In this document: in pieces, positions 1 to 8,224 of the stretch
Numbering within the stretch: the first letter of the stretch is position 1
Layout of the letters: every line of letters begins with the position of its first letter
Notes under the pieces: generated by a model
The model's input: the letters and a program-made list of their open reading frames with translations, nothing else
The model's database searches: none
Told to the model about the DNA's origin: nothing
Made by a program: the position numbers and the translations under genes
Origin: JAGDMJ01 sp963809695
Lineage (GTDB): Bacteria > Bacteroidota > Ignavibacteria > UBA10030 > UBA6906
Length of the DNA: 64,000 nucleotides
Assembly: GCA_963809695.1 (NCBI GenBank)
Contig: CAWEKI010000007.1
Span: 558,001-622,000, forward strand
Reading direction: 5' to 3'

Positions 1-1515
1 AAGGTTGATCTCGTCGAAAATCAATCGCCCGTTGATGCCGTCCCCTCCATATTCCAACGCAACGTTGTCAATCCCGCCCGCCGGAACCGTGCTGTTTCGT
101 TTCACGATCGCAGCGCCCGTATCGGGATCGCTGGCCGGGTTCGGATCAACCCACATGTACGTTCTGCAGGGATCGGTGCCGTTCCCCGACATATCGATGC
201 GCATGACCAGCCAGGCCGGCCCTGCCACGATCTGCGTGCCGGAGACATCATCGCCCGAAGCGCCAGGCCATCCGCTGCCGCAGGTCCACACCGGGGGATT
301 GGCATCTCGACCGCCTCCCTTGCCAAGCGCCAGGATTTCGGTGCTGCCGCTATACAACTTCACCATGAAGTAGGTATTTCCCACGGGGATCGAGTCTTTC
401 ACGTCCACCATGTAGGCGAGCCAGTAGCTCTTTCCCGCCGTATTCGGCCAGGCCGCAGCCAGTGGCCGTTTGTAGCGGTTCGCATCCGACCACGCGTTGC
501 TCTTCAGCCACTGGACATGGTTGGTATCGTACGGAAGCGTCCACGCAAGGTCTGCATAGTTGAACCGGGTCCCGCCAATGGCCACCAGGCCTTCGGTTCC
601 ACCGGCTTGGTCGGTGGCCCACGGGCCGCCGAATCCGTGGTCTGCGCCCCCGAGACCGGCCATGGTTGTAGGCATGTACGCGAATGATTCCCGGGCGACG
701 GTGCCTGTCGGTGTCGCTGCCGTCAAATCTCCGAACGAGCCGGCCAGCGTGATCTCATCAAAGATCAACCGGACATTCGTGCCATCGCCGCCGAACTCCA
801 ACGCAACGTTGTCAATCCCGCCAGCCGGAACCGTGCTGTTACGCTTCACGATTGCAGCGCCCGTATCCGGATCGCTGGCCGGGTTCGGATCAACCCACAT
901 GTACGTCCTGCAAGGATCGGTGCCGTTCCCGGACATATCAATGCGCATGACAAGCCACTTTGGTCCTGCGGTAATCACCTCTGCCGAGACATCATCACCT
1001 GAAGCACCAGGCCATCCGCTGCCGCAGGTCCACACCGGTGGATTGGCATCTCGACCGCCTCCCTTGCCAAGCGCCAGGATCTCTGTGGCGCCACTATACA
1101 GCTTCACCATGAAATACGTGTTCCCGACCGGCAGAGGTTCCTTCACATCCACCATGTAGGCGAGCCAGTAACTCTTTCCCGCTGTGTTCGGCCAGGCCGC
1201 AGCCAGTGGCCGTTTGTAGCGGTTAGCGTCGGACCACGCGTTACTTTTCGTCCATTGAGCATGCAAGGTATCGTGCAGGATGTCCCAACTGAGATCTCCG
1301 TAGCTGAACTGGGTGTTAGCGATAGTCACCAGGCCTTCGGTTCCACCGGCTTGATCGGTGGCCCACGGACCGCCGAATCCGTTAACCGCACCCCCGAGAC
1401 CGGCCATGGTCGTGTGGGGATACGAGAAAGACTCACGCGCCGGTGTCTGGGAAAGCGCAACCGAAGTTATCAATAGTAGAAAAAGCAGCGTAACAAAAAT
1501 CGTTCTCAAGTGCAT
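1..1515 (-). CDS. Secreted protein made of tandem ~248-residue repeats (3' end outside window)
   Basis: The - strand is open without a stop from an ATG at 1515 to the left edge, giving at least 505 codons, so the C-terminus is missing. An AGGAG seven bases before the ATG sets the start. Residues 1-22 form a signal peptide (MHLRTIFVTLLFLLLITSVA, cleavage near LSQ). Two near-identical units follow, each beginning with a RESF-Y--TTMAGLGG motif and containing GPWATDQAGG, YWLAYMVDVK and GSGWPGASGDDV. The DNA period is 744 bp (248 residues). Their beta-rich, Trp/Gly-rich look suggests a jelly-roll or lectin-like fold, but I do not recognise the family. It may be a type IX-secreted surface protein; the part that would show a sorting signal is outside the window. 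A small palindrome lies 90 bases upstream. Confidence 0.8.
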   Translation of the reverse strand, partial: MHLRTIFVTLLFLLLITSVALSQTPARESFSYPHTTMAGLGGAVNGFGGPWATDQAGGTEGLVTIANTQFSYGDLSWDILHDTLHAQWTKSNAWSDANRYKRPLAAAWPNTAGKSYWLAYMVDVKEPLPVGNTYFMVKLYSGATEILALGKGGGRDANPPVWTCGSGWPGASGDDVSAEVITAGPKWLVMRIDMSGNGTDPCRTYMWVDPNPASDPDTGAAIVKRNSTVPAGGIDNVALEFGGDGTNVRLIFDEITLAGSFGDLTAATPTGTVARESFAYMPTTMAGLGGADHGFGGPWATDQAGGTEGLVAIGGTRFNYADLAWTLPYDTNHVQWLKSNAWSDANRYKRPLAAAWPNTAGKSYWLAYMVDVKDSIPVGNTYFMVKLYSGSTEILALGKGGGRDANPPVWTCGSGWPGASGDDVSGTQIVAGPAWLVMRIDMSGNGTDPCRTYMWVDPNPASDPDTGAAIVKRNSTVPAGGIDNVALEYGGDGINGRLIFDEINL

Positions 1516-1603
1516 GGGATTGCTCCTATGTGAGATGTGGGCGAATCGTGGACTAAGGAGGAAAATTGCCTGCTGAACGTTCTTGTTAACTTTCTCGGTT
1601 ACT

Positions 1604-1613
1604 TTACCGGTAA
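1604..1613. promoter_or_regulatory. TTACCGGTAA palindrome, possible operator
   Basis: A perfect 10-base palindrome with a central CG sits 90 bp upstream of the divergent secreted-repeat gene. It is flanked by further GTTAAC/GTTAC/TTAACC elements between 1585 and 1620. CG-centred palindromes of this kind are typical of LacI-family operators. That is inference only, since no LacI gene lies in the window. Confidence 0.3.
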
Positions 1614-1894
1614 CTTAACCTCCCAAGAAAACCCGATGGCATCCATTTTGGTAGTTCTTGGAATATTACCGGAAGCAGTTCTGTGAAACGAGAGCGGGAT
1701 GAAGCAGATGAATACGGAGGGAATTTTGTATTTTTATTGTAGAAAGTCAAGTACTATTTACGGCTCAGACCGGCTTGGGCGGGGCAAAATCCGAAGGATT
1801 TTCTTTGAAGCGGCCAGGTAAGCACTTATTGCCACAAAGTATACGAATTAACGCTAAAACTAGCGTGTATTTTGAAAGAAAATCTTATATTTCA

Positions 1895-1923
1895 TTGACA
1901 TTTGAATTTCCTTTTTGTATTCT
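1895..1923 (+). promoter_or_regulatory. Sigma-70-like promoter TTGACA-N17-TATTCT
   Basis: A perfect -35 hexamer is followed after 17 bases by a TATTCT -10 element inside an AT-rich stretch. It would drive the small secreted protein and the metalloprotease downstream with a leader of about 340 bases. The long leader lowers confidence. Confidence 0.45.
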
Positions 1924-2266
1924 TGTAGCCAAATTCCAACTGTTCTTTCTCCTTACTAAGCTCAACGGGACTAACTTCGCCTATGAAGCTAGGCTTCAGC
2001 GCATTCTCCAATCCGTCCGGCCGATTAAGTCCCAGGTTCGCGGCGAGCCCCCTCCTTCTATCATACATCCTTCTTACAGTACCCTTTCTTTGCCCTGATT
2101 CAGTTTCTTCTGACGATTCAAGGAACTTTTCATCTCTTGTTCCGTTGAGTAGTCTATCTTCTGAGTTCCCTCATTTCAAGGGCAAGCGATGCCTGCTTGC
2201 GGGTTTTCCATTACTCTCGCAAACCAGTATCAACCAATTTCAAAAATCATTGGGGAGATTGGATCT

Positions 2267-2797
2267 ATGCATATCCTTTCCCGCGTAGCTACAAAAGCGT
2301 TACTCATGGCCGGACTGTGCACCCTCTTTTTTGTTCCCGGGGTCTTCGGCCAATCAAGACCTGTGACCATCGAGCAGTTGGCACGACAATCCGAGGTAGT
2401 TGCCATCGGTCAAGTGAAGGACTTGTCCTCGGAATGGGATGAGACAGGCACGAGGATCAGGACCAAGGTCCTTCTCTACGTCGATCAGTTTGTCAAAGGA
2501 AGCGGCTCCGGGAACACGCTGACACTCTACGTCCCCGGAGGCGAGGTGGGTACGGTCGGTGAAGTATACAGCCACATGCCAACATTCCGGCGGGACGAAG
2601 AGGTAATCGTCTTTGCCGAACAAGACAAGCTTCACCACTATCGGGTCTCGGACGGGCAGCAGGGGAAATTTACAATCCAAAAAGATCACACCTCCGGGAA
2701 AGCCATGGTGTCCGGGCATTCGAGCCTTGACGAGTTCACCATCCAGGTCAAGGCTACCGTGGAACGGTACCAATCCGGAGACAAGCCGAATCACTGA
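2267..2797 (+). CDS. Small secreted protein upstream of matrixin-like protease
   Basis: This 176-residue protein starts at the ATG of MHILSRVATK, preceded by GGGGAG. An upstream in-frame ATG at 2189 would put 26 residues ahead of the signal peptide and is unlikely. The signal peptide ends near VFGQS (residue 30). The mature part is a compact beta-rich domain: VVAIGQVKDL, a charged turn, KVLLYVDQFVKG, then TLYVPGG and EEVIVF. I recall similar small exported proteins beside matrixin-type metalloproteases, and here too the next gene, 61 bp downstream, encodes one. The pair may therefore be a secreted partner or chaperone and an enzyme. Its actual function is unknown. Confidence 0.75.
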   Translation: MHILSRVATKALLMAGLCTLFFVPGVFGQSRPVTIEQLARQSEVVAIGQVKDLSSEWDETGTRIRTKVLLYVDQFVKGSGSGNTLTLYVPGGEVGTVGEVYSHMPTFRRDEEVIVFAEQDKLHHYRVSDGQQGKFTIQKDHTSGKAMVSGHSSLDEFTIQVKATVERYQSGDKPNH

Positions 2798-2858
2798 GGC
2801 TATGCGAGCCGTCGTACGGTCATCCACCGACTCACATTCATCCCAAAGGGATTTTCCG

Positions 2859-5800
2859 ATGAAAACTGCTACCTTGATGCTCGTTATGCTTCTCTTGCTG
2901 ACGCCTGCAATCGGCATCAGCCAGTCCAATGCGGTCTTCCTTCCATTCCAGGCCACAGGGTACAAGTACCTGATGCTCAAGCCCTCCGAGCTTGTACCTT
3001 CCTCATTTGGAGGTCTGTTGTTCCGAGATGTAACTTGGGGCACGGGGGACGCTGCATTCGGTACGTTAAACAATACGACCAGCCCCCCCTGTCCGCTTAA
3101 TGACGCAACACACATTAAAACGCTATGGCAGACGTCACGCAACATTTTGATCAGGAAGCATTTCAGTTTGCCCGCAGGCGTCCGAGGCGTCAGGGTGGCA
3201 GTCGCCATTGACAACAAAGTGCAGGTGTTTGTCAACGGCGTCGAAGTCTCAAATGGCATTCGCGAGCATGATGATTGCGCGACGGCAGCCGGAGATTTCT
3301 TTTTCAGCGTCCCGGACAGCGTGCTCAGGACCGGCGACAACGTTATTGCCGCCCGCGGCATCTGGGACAGCGGAAAGAATTATCTCGATTTACAGGTCAC
3401 GGGTAATATTCCCCTCACGATCACTGCTACCGCCGGTGCCAATGGCACGATCTCCCCAAGTGGCGCCGTCACACTACCGTATGGTACCAACCAGCAATTC
3501 ACGATAGCCGCGAGCACACATTATCATATCGATACGGTATTTGTCGATGGCAGTCCGGTCGATTCTACAACGAGCTACACATTCAAGAATGTAACAACGA
3601 ATCATACCATCACCGCCGCATTCGTTGTCAATGTTGACACGATCATGGCGTCGGCGGGGAGCAACGGTTCGATCTCTCCCAACGGTCTGGTGAAGGTCAA
3701 CGAAGGCAGCAATCAATCGTTTGTCATCACACCTGTGGCCGGGTTTGGAGTTGATTCTGTGAGCGTCGACAGCGTCAAGGTCGATTCCACCATGTCGTAC
3801 ACGTTCAAGAATGTCTCGTCCAGGCATACCATCAGGGCCGATTTCCGGCCGCTTCAGCGCACAATCACTGCTTCGGCAGGCGCCCACGGTTCTATCTCCC
3901 CGAACGGGGACGTTCAGGTGACCTATGGAGAAAACCGGGTATTTGCCATCACCCCGGATGCACATTTCCACGTCGATACGGTGTGCGTCGACAGCGTGCT
4001 GGTGGATTCCACGACGAGCTACACATTCAAAAACGTAACAACGAATCATACTATCACTGCCAAGTTTGCAATCAACACCGACACGATCTTCACCAGTGCT
4101 GGGTCAAACGGCTCCTTCTCCCCTGACGGCGTTGCGGTGGTAAATTATGGAGCAGACACGACAATCACCGCCGTCCCCAATCCCGGCTATCATGTCGACA
4201 GTCTTTTCATCGACGGTATGTTCGTCGGTCCGCTCAGATCGTACACGTTCACGAACGTCACAAGCAGACACACCATCCGCGCGACGTTCCTGGTGAACAA
4301 CATGGTCGTCGGGAGTACGGCTGATGGCGGCCCCGGCTCGCTGCGCGATGCCATCCTCTCGGCGAATGCCAACCCTGGACTGGACGCCATATCTTTTGCG
4401 ATCCCGGGAGGCGGAGCGCAGACCATCAACACCACGTCGACGCTGCCGATTATCACGGACTCCGTCACCATCGATTGCACCTTGGCGCCTGGTTACACCG
4501 GGACTCCGGTCATCGTTCTTGACGGCGGATCCGCAGGCCAGGGAACGAATGGCATCACCATCAACGCACCAGGGGCAACCATCAAGGGTTTGAGGATTAC
4601 CCATTTCAGCGGGGCCGGCATCTATATTAACAGCAGCTTCAACACCATTGGCGGAACACACACTGGTGACGGCAACATTATCGCCTACAACGGAGGCGGC
4701 GGCGTCGTTGTCGCCAGCGGGAAATCCAATGCCATTGTGGGGAATTCCATTTATGCCAACAACTCCAACAACGCGCTCGGAATTGACCTCAATGCCGACG
4801 GGCCTTCAGCCCCACTCACGCCTCTCCGTCACTATCAGCCCCGCCCCGCCGATACGGCGTTGGTAAATTTCGGCCAGAGCTATCCTCAGTTGTTCTATGC
4901 CACCCCGGATTCCTCTCTTGTTGTGGGATCGATCAACAGCTGGCCGTACAATACCTTCCGGATCGAGCTGTTTCAGAACACAGGTGCGGGGGCATATGGC
5001 CTGGGTGAAGGCGAGACGTTCATCGGCTCAACAACAGTGACGACCGATTCGCTCGGTAACGCAATCTTCTCCGCAAGGTCCGCTGTTCCGCTCACATACG
5101 GCCTGACTGTCAGCGCAACGGCCACCGACACCGCGAACAACACGTCCGAATTCTCGCCGGATGTGGTCGTCGGGGCGATCAGCAAGATCTACGGCGACCA
5201 CTATGTCATTAATACCACGCTGTCCGGCATTCCGTTGCACTGGGCAGACGGAAAGGGCACGTATCAGGTCAGCACCAGCGTCCCGGATGGCTTCCGTCCT
5301 GTAATTGACAACTCGTTCGCCACCTGGACCGCCCTACCACAGATTGACTATACTGCAGGCCCGCTGTCAGCCTCGAATAACTGGGGAGGGCTTCCCGATG
5401 GCATCAACAACGTCACCTGGTTCGATCACAACTGGACTGATGTTACGGGAGCCTCACCGAACGCCATCGCGGTCACGCGCGTCCGGTACAACAGCCTGAC
5501 GGGGGAAATGACCGACGTCGACATAGCGTTCAATGCCGAAACTTTCACGTTCGCGGTGGTTTCATCGGACGCCGACACGTCCAAGAAGGACATGCAGGAT
5601 GTGGCCACACATGAGATCGGCCACTACGGAGGGTTGGCGGACATTTATGACCCGGGCTTCCCCCAATACGTCCCGTTCATGGCGGCCGGTAACGAGGATG
5701 TGACGATGTACGGGTTCATCAAGAACGGCGAGACGCTCAAGCGTACCCTCCACGCTCCTGACATCGCAGCAATTTCCTACATCTACAACAACATCCCGAA

Positions 5801-8171
5801 CAGCCACGTCGATCTGATGCTGGTGGTTGACGGGTCAGCTACGTTCGATGCAACATACAATGGCTTTACCTCTTCCAAGAACAGCGCCTCAGAACTCATC
5901 CAGAGGATGCGCGTCGGCGACCGTGTCGGTCTAGTGAAGCTGCCCAACACGCTTGCCATGCCTCTCGTCACCATCCAGGACAGCGCATCTCGTGCGCAGG
6001 TCGTGACTGCTATTAACAATCTCACAGTGGGGGGTACCAGCGCTATCGGTCAGGGACTCCAGACAGCCCAGAGCGCATTCACCGCTTCTCCCTCGAAAAA
6101 CGGCAAGGCGGTTATTTTGCTGAGCGCGGGAGAAGAAGCTGGCGTACCAAATGCACTTACCCTGGCACCCACGCTCAAGAGCGCCGGCATTCATCTTTTC
6201 TCGCTCGGTTTTGTCGGGAGCAGCGGCCAGGACCTCGACAGCCGCCTGGCAGACTCCACGGATGGAGCGTATTACCTGACCGCCGATACCTCGCTTAACC
6301 AGACGGTCCGGCAAATGTGGGCCACGATCAGCGGAATCCAGCTCATTGCGGATACCACGTTTGCCTCCAATTCTCCCGGCCTGAACTGGCAGGGAGGATT
6401 GAACTGGCAGGGAGGATTGAACTGGCAGGGAGGCCTGAACTGGCAGGGCGCCATCGATCCCGGAACCACGGCGTTGCTCCCCGGGCTCAACTGGCAAGGG
6501 AGCACGTTCGTCCTCGGCTTGGTTTCGCCGGCAGGTGACACGGTCGTGCCGGCCACCCTGTATCGCTATCCTGGCATTCAGTATGTCACCGGTCCGACGT
6601 ACTCGTTTTACAGGATCCCCAATCCGATGCCAGGGAAATGGACGCTCCATGTTGAAGGTGCGAACACCGATCCTCAACCGCCGAACCCTGAAAGTCTGGT
6701 ATTCTCCCTTGTTGCCGTTGCGGACGTAACCATGGGCGTCACGTTCGACAAGACGCTCTACGCCCCGGGCAATCCCGTTGAGATTCAGGCCGTACTCTCG
6801 CAGGGGGGTCAGTCGCCGGCCGGTGAGCACACCACGGGCGGTGGCCCTGTAACAAATGCAACCGTTCAAGCGGACGTCACGCTCCCCGGCGGGACGGTCC
6901 AGACTGTTACATTGAATCATGTAGGGAACGGCGTCTACACCGGGACGTTCAGCAACACTTCGGACCCCGGGAGCTATCTCTTCCAGGTTCACGCCTCGGG
7001 CGTGATCTCCGCGACGGGGGACAACTTCTTCAGGCAAATGGAGCAGTCTGTTTTCGTCGCAGTGCCGATTGTCCCGAACGCATCACTCTTTGCGGTTAAC
7101 GGCATCACACTTCAGGACAGCTCCGGAATCGTTTCGGGAAGCGTCATCGTGAACACCGCGAGCACATCGGGCTATCAGCTTGTTGTCGGCAAAGGCGTCA
7201 TCACTCCCCCACAGTACAACCTGAAGGCTTCAAAGATCTCGATCGGATCGGGCTCGGTGATTGGTGGGAATGTCTACTACAACCAGCTGACCAATGCGGG
7301 TTCGATCGGTGGAACTGTCAATACTCCGCTCACGCTTCCCGTCGTGGCTGCCCTTCCCCCATTCCAATCAGCATCCGTTGGAACGGCTGATATCAATGTC
7401 GCCGCGGGAACCCAGGCAAACTTGAATCCGGGCAATTACCGAAACCTCACCATCCAGGTTGGCGCGACGCTAAACATGGCAGGTGGAACGTACAACTTCT
7501 ACAAGGTCACGATGAAGAGCAGAGCGAGGATGACGTTCGGCACGGCAGGCATTGTGCGGGTAGCCAGGCAAATGACCGCCGACACTACGGCGTACATCGG
7601 ACCCAATCAAGGCAGTGGCATCGGCGCCTCCAATATTGTTTTCTATGTCGCAGGCACGGACGATCACGATTGGGATAACGACGAAGCGGTCATCCTTGGA
7701 CCCTCGGCCAGCATTGCTGCCAACTTCTATGCCCCGAACGGTGCACTCTGGCTGAAGAACGGTACGACGGCAAGAGGAGCTTTCCTCGCGAAGTATGAAC
7801 TCATCGGAAAGAAAGTAACGGTGACTCTGGCATCGGCGTTCACCGGCCTCTTGAGGCCGGACGGGTCCATGGAGCAAGCAGTTACGTTGCCTGAGACGTT
7901 TGCCATGGACCAGAACTTCCCGAACCCGTTCAACCCGACCACCACGATCCGGTACCAGCTCCCGCAGAACCGGAATGTGCTGCTGAAGGTCTATGATGTG
8001 CTCGGGCAGGAAGTAAAGATCCTGGTGAACGAAGCGCAGCCGGCAGGGACATATCAGATCCAGTGGGATGGGACGAATGGATCGGGGATCCAGGTAAGCT
8101 CAGGTGTCTACTTCTACCGGCTTGAGGCAGGAGACTTCGTGAATACAAGGAAGATGTTGCTTCTCAAGTAA
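2859..8171 (+). CDS. Giant type IX-secreted surface protein: InlB-like repeats, matrixin-like protease, VWA domain
   Basis: The 1770-residue protein starts at the ATG of MKTATLMLVM (signal peptide, cleavage near ISQSNA), not at the in-frame ATG 82 codons earlier that overlaps the previous gene. Domain order is as follows. Residues ~25-185 are a beta-sandwich. About 186-480 are four Gly/Thr-rich repeats with TSYTFKNVT-NHTI, like divergent InlB B-repeats. About 485-760 resemble a CSLREA-start beta-helix (GPGSLRDAI). About 800-975 are a zinc protease domain with HEIGHYGGLAD near 917, a matrixin-type HExxHxxG with Asp in the third-ligand place. About 983-1165 are a VWA domain (LMLVVDGSATF, MIDAS DxSxT). 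Five GLNWQG hexapeptides start at 1174. The C-terminus (NFPNPFNPTT, then GVYFYRLEAG and KMLLLK) is a type IX sorting signal. It is probably anchored to or released from the surface. Its substrate is unknown. Confidence 0.88.
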   Translation: MKTATLMLVMLLLLTPAIGISQSNAVFLPFQATGYKYLMLKPSELVPSSFGGLLFRDVTWGTGDAAFGTLNNTTSPPCPLNDATHIKTLWQTSRNILIRKHFSLPAGVRGVRVAVAIDNKVQVFVNGVEVSNGIREHDDCATAAGDFFFSVPDSVLRTGDNVIAARGIWDSGKNYLDLQVTGNIPLTITATAGANGTISPSGAVTLPYGTNQQFTIAASTHYHIDTVFVDGSPVDSTTSYTFKNVTTNHTITAAFVVNVDTIMASAGSNGSISPNGLVKVNEGSNQSFVITPVAGFGVDSVSVDSVKVDSTMSYTFKNVSSRHTIRADFRPLQRTITASAGAHGSISPNGDVQVTYGENRVFAITPDAHFHVDTVCVDSVLVDSTTSYTFKNVTTNHTITAKFAINTDTIFTSAGSNGSFSPDGVAVVNYGADTTITAVPNPGYHVDSLFIDGMFVGPLRSYTFTNVTSRHTIRATFLVNNMVVGSTADGGPGSLRDAILSANANPGLDAISFAIPGGGAQTINTTSTLPIITDSVTIDCTLAPGYTGTPVIVLDGGSAGQGTNGITINAPGATIKGLRITHFSGAGIYINSSFNTIGGTHTGDGNIIAYNGGGGVVVASGKSNAIVGNSIYANNSNNALGIDLNADGPSAPLTPLRHYQPRPADTALVNFGQSYPQLFYATPDSSLVVGSINSWPYNTFRIELFQNTGAGAYGLGEGETFIGSTTVTTDSLGNAIFSARSAVPLTYGLTVSATATDTANNTSEFSPDVVVGAISKIYGDHYVINTTLSGIPLHWADGKGTYQVSTSVPDGFRPVIDNSFATWTALPQIDYTAGPLSASNNWGGLPDGINNVTWFDHNWTDVTGASPNAIAVTRVRYNSLTGEMTDVDIAFNAETFTFAVVSSDADTSKKDMQDVATHEIGHYGGLADIYDPGFPQYVPFMAAGNEDVTMYGFIKNGETLKRTLHAPDIAAISYIYNNIPNSHVDLMLVVDGSATFDATYNGFTSSKNSASELIQRMRVGDRVGLVKLPNTLAMPLVTIQDSASRAQVVTAINNLTVGGTSAIGQGLQTAQSAFTASPSKNGKAVILLSAGEEAGVPNALTLAPTLKSAGIHLFSLGFVGSSGQDLDSRLADSTDGAYYLTADTSLNQTVRQMWATISGIQLIADTTFASNSPGLNWQGGLNWQGGLNWQGGLNWQGAIDPGTTALLPGLNWQGSTFVLGLVSPAGDTVVPATLYRYPGIQYVTGPTYSFYRIPNPMPGKWTLHVEGANTDPQPPNPESLVFSLVAVADVTMGVTFDKTLYAPGNPVEIQAVLSQGGQSPAGEHTTGGGPVTNATVQADVTLPGGTVQTVTLNHVGNGVYTGTFSNTSDPGSYLFQVHASGVISATGDNFFRQMEQSVFVAVPIVPNASLFAVNGITLQDSSGIVSGSVIVNTASTSGYQLVVGKGVITPPQYNLKASKISIGSGSVIGGNVYYNQLTNAGSIGGTVNTPLTLPVVAALPPFQSASVGTADINVAAGTQANLNPGNYRNLTIQVGATLNMAGGTYNFYKVTMKSRARMTFGTAGIVRVARQMTADTTAYIGPNQGSGIGASNIVFYVAGTDDHDWDNDEAVILGPSASIAANFYAPNGALWLKNGTTARGAFLAKYELIGKKVTVTLASAFTGLLRPDGSMEQAVTLPETFAMDQNFPNPFNPTTTIRYQLPQNRNVLLKVYDVLGQEVKILVNEAQPAGTYQIQWDGTNGSGIQVSSGVYFYRLEAGDFVNTRKMLLLK
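6378..6500 (+). repeat. 18-bp tandem repeat encoding GLNWQG
   Basis: Four head-to-tail 18-bp units (6378-6449), nearly identical in DNA, encode GLNWQG four times. A fifth, diverged copy lies at 6483-6500 after a 33-base spacer. The repeats lie inside the secreted metalloprotease gene, directly after the VWA domain. Perfect tandem units of this size are prone to copy-number change by slippage. Confidence 0.9.
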
Positions 8172-8187
8172 GTTATGGTGAAGTTAT

Positions 8188-8222
8188 CAGCCGCCGGTGG
8201 CCTTATAGACCGCCGGCGGCTG
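8188..8222 (+). terminator. 13-bp GC-rich hairpin between protease and sensor genes
   Basis: The arms 8188-8200 and 8210-8222 pair over 13 bases with one G-U wobble around a 9-base loop. There is no T-run, so if it terminates the protease transcript it is not a classical intrinsic terminator. It ends two bases before the first possible start codon of the next gene, so it could also mask that start. Confidence 0.55.
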
Positions 8223-8224
8223 GA

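Larger units (their letters stand above)
1516..2266. other. AT-rich divergent intergenic region
   Basis: This 750-bp gap separates the - strand repeat protein from the + strand gene at 2267. Short overlapping ORFs are present at 1775-2098 and 1983-2288, but they have low-complexity, non-protein-like translations, no SD, and base composition much more AT-rich than neighbouring genes. I see no gene in it. It holds the palindrome at 1604 and a promoter match at 1895. Confidence 0.6.

Noticed and set aside
5..1159. Two similar + strand frames at 5-373 and 560-1159
   Set aside because: They repeat only because the true - strand gene is repeated. Their translations lack signals and an SD, and the - strand frame is open throughout with a signal peptide.
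1775..2288. Overlapping short + strand frames in the AT-rich gap
   Set aside because: Low-complexity translations without an SD in non-coding-like sequence; the real start is at 2267.
2354..3361. 335-codon - strand frame
   Set aside because: Antisense to the small secreted protein and protease genes, both of which have signal peptides and SDs.
6378..6449. Tandem 18-bp repeats considered as a CRISPR or recombination array
   Set aside because: There are no spacers and the units are in frame, encoding GLNWQG; this is a protein repeat.
5931..7037. 368-codon - strand frame with LPVQ repeats
   Set aside because: The repeats are the antisense reading of the GLNWQG units. The frame is a shadow of the metalloprotease gene.
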